DNA of 15,846 nucleotides from RGIG4694 sp964501705. Its GTDB lineage: Bacteria > Bacillota > Clostridia > Oscillospirales > Ruminococcaceae. Of the stretch, positions 14,854-15,846 are shown piece after piece. The notes under the pieces are model-generated. The model worked only from the letters and a program-made list of their open reading frames with translations. It searched no databases and was not told where the DNA came from. How positions within the stretch are numbered: the first letter of the stretch is position 1; each line of letters opens with the position of its first letter. A program made the position numbers and the translations under genes. The stretch spans positions 1 to 15,846 of the forward strand of contig CAZCUQ010000036.1 in NCBI GenBank assembly GCA_964501705.1, in the 5' to 3' direction.

Positions 14854-14882
14854 ATTATAGCATTTTTTATTATAAAATGCAA
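14854..14882 (-). promoter_or_regulatory. SigA promoter of the GH27 gene with overlapping inverted repeat
   Basis: On the - strand: TTGCAT (14882-14877), a 17-base spacer and TATAAT (14859-14854) with an extended -10 TGc. The inverted repeat GCATTTT/AAAATGC (14860-14866 and 14874-14880) spans the spacer and the -35 element. It could be an operator or a chance feature of AT-rich DNA. Confidence 0.75.
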
Positions 14883-14918
14883 TACGACAGAAAAAATATT
14901 TTAAACAAGAACAAAAAA

Positions 14919-14934
14919 TGTTTCATGTGAAACA
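14919..14934. promoter_or_regulatory. parS-type site 5, between the GH27 gene and thrS
   Basis: TGTTTCATGTGAAACA matches the parS consensus except for the core CG, here TG. It is 6 kb to the right of parB and outside the conserved segregation block, upstream of the GH27 promoter. Confidence 0.87.
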
Positions 14935-14962
14935 TTTTGAGATATTATGACTAAAGAGCATG

Positions 14963-15005
14963 AAAAAAGGATATTATCGGAATCACCGTTAATATCCTTT
15001 TTTTC
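14963..15005. terminator. Terminator of thrS, symmetric enough to act both ways
   Basis: GGATATTA and TAATATCC (14969-14976 and 14990-14997) enclose an inner CGG/CCG stem after a T-T mismatch. The hairpin is flanked by six A on the left and a T-rich run on the right. On the - strand it lies just past the thrS stop codon, with the A run read as T. Confidence 0.85.
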
Positions 15006-15017
15006 TTTTGGAGAAGA

Positions 15018-15846
15018 TTATTTTGCTTTTGTTTCGATTTCTTCAATTATCTCAGAGAAAACCTCGTTCTTTGCTTTTACGCCGAGGTCTCCGTCCTTAC
15101 GCGAACGAAGTGATACGGTTCCGTCATTAACTTCATTGTCGCCCACAATAAAGAAGTAGGGGATCTTTTCAAGCTGTGCCTGACGGATCTTGTAGCCGAT
15201 CTTTTCGTTTCTGTTGTCAACAGTCACGCGCACACCCTTTTTGTGAAGCTCAGCCGCAAGATTTTCCCCGTATTCCTTTGCTCTGTCTGTTACGGGAAGA
15301 ATTCTGATCTGTTCGGGAGCCATCCACATGGGAAGTGCTCCGCCGTATTTTTCGAGCAGATACGCAAGAGTTCTCTCGAAGCAGCCGAGACTTGTTCTGT
15401 GAATGATATACGGATTCTTTTTCTCGCCGTCTGTGTCAATATATTCCATTCCGAAGCGTTTTGCGAGGAGCATATCTATCTGAATCGTAACGAGAGTATC
15501 TTCTTTGCCGAATACATTTTTGTACTGGATATCAAGCTTCGGTCCGTAGAACGCTGCCTCGTCGATTCCGACAGTGTATTCAACTTTGAGGTCGTCAAGT
15601 ATTTTTTTCATTACAGCCTGAGCAGTCTCCCATTGTTCCGCAGTGCCTTCATATTTATTTTTCGGATTCGCGGGATCCCACTGAGAGAATCTGAATGTGC
15701 AGTCCTCTAAAAGTCCGACTGTACCGAGGAAATATTTTGCAAGCTCAAGACAGCCGGCGAATTCCTCTTCAAGCTGTTCGGGGCGGAGAATGTAATGCCC
15801 TTCGGAGATCGTAAACTGACGTTCTCTTATGAGTCCGTGCATTTCG
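15018..15846 (-). CDS. thrS: Threonyl-tRNA synthetase, C-terminal part (5' end outside the window)
   Basis: ThrRS charges tRNA-Thr. The visible 276 codons cover the later part of the class II core and the anticodon-binding domain. The first codons read EMHGLIRERQFTISEGHYI, equivalent to the motif 2 segment HGLMRVRxFTQDDAHIF, with the histidine that ligands zinc in E. coli ThrRS kept. DEAAFYGPKLDIQ and the motif 3 segment IIHRTSLGCFERTLAYLLEKY (zinc-ligand histidine kept, motif 3 arginine kept) follow. The C-terminal domain IRILPVTDRAKEYG...IGYKIRQAQLEKIPY...VSLRSRKDGDLG is standard. The frame stays open to the window edge, so the internal methionine at 15842 is not the start. Any T-box leader would lie outside the window. 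Residue choices in motif 2 are a variant of the common form. Confidence 0.94.
   Translation of the reverse strand, partial: EMHGLIRERQFTISEGHYILRPEQLEEEFAGCLELAKYFLGTVGLLEDCTFRFSQWDPANPKNKYEGTAEQWETAQAVMKKILDDLKVEYTVGIDEAAFYGPKLDIQYKNVFGKEDTLVTIQIDMLLAKRFGMEYIDTDGEKKNPYIIHRTSLGCFERTLAYLLEKYGGALPMWMAPEQIRILPVTDRAKEYGENLAAELHKKGVRVTVDNRNEKIGYKIRQAQLEKIPYFFIVGDNEVNDGTVSLRSRKDGDLGVKAKNEVFSEIIEEIETKAK

Noticed and set aside
1..15846. CRISPR arrays, tRNA/rRNA genes, phage genes, transposase genes and Noc binding sites
   Set aside because: I looked for direct-repeat arrays, cloverleaf-type sequences, integrase/transposase motifs and the ATTTCCCGGGAAAT palindrome and found none; apart from the two short inverted-repeat elements there is no sign of a mobile unit.

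Overview
This AT-rich window is the oriC-proximal left-arm gene block of a Gram-positive bacterium, most likely a Clostridia member near the Ruminococcaceae/Oscillospiraceae. Three things point there: the conserved order yidC-jag-mnmE-mnmG-rsmG-noc-parA-parB, strong AAAGGAG/AGGAGG ribosome binding sites, and TTGACA/TATAAT promoters with 17-base spacers. The taxonomic placement is inference. dnaA and oriC themselves are not in the window; by analogy with this gene order in Bacillus and Clostridium they should lie to the left, beyond rnpA and rpmH.

Positions 1-6079 (+) carry membrane insertase YidC (5' end cut by the window), the RNA-binding protein Jag, the tRNA-U34 modification pair MnmE and MnmG, and the 16S rRNA methyltransferase RsmG. 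Terminators follow jag and rsmG. Positions 6139-8919 (+) carry noc, parA and parB, the nucleoid occlusion and chromosome segregation genes, with their own promoters. Five parS-type palindromes lie between 3451 and 14934, one of them inside rsmG. An archaeal-looking seryl-tRNA synthetase gene closes the + strand block at 10259.

From 10294 to the end every recognised protein gene is on the - strand: an SGNH-hydrolase lipoprotein, guaB, a GH27 (alpha-galactosidase-like) glycoside hydrolase, and a 3' portion of thrS. The two blocks meet at one bidirectional terminator that overlaps both stop codons. If oriC is to the left, these - strand genes are transcribed toward it.

The least conventional feature is a 102-bp element present twice in opposite orientation (6179-6280 and 13371-13472). 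The copies are 97/102 identical and have long terminal inverted repeats, TA at both ends and a nested hairpin. One copy is in the leader of noc; the other is in the 363-bp gap between guaB and the GH27 gene. It looks like a MITE (a short non-autonomous transposon) or a mobile structured RNA element. Both copies lie immediately downstream of a promoter-like sequence, and two of the five differences between them preserve base pairing. Apart from this, the window is largely core genome.
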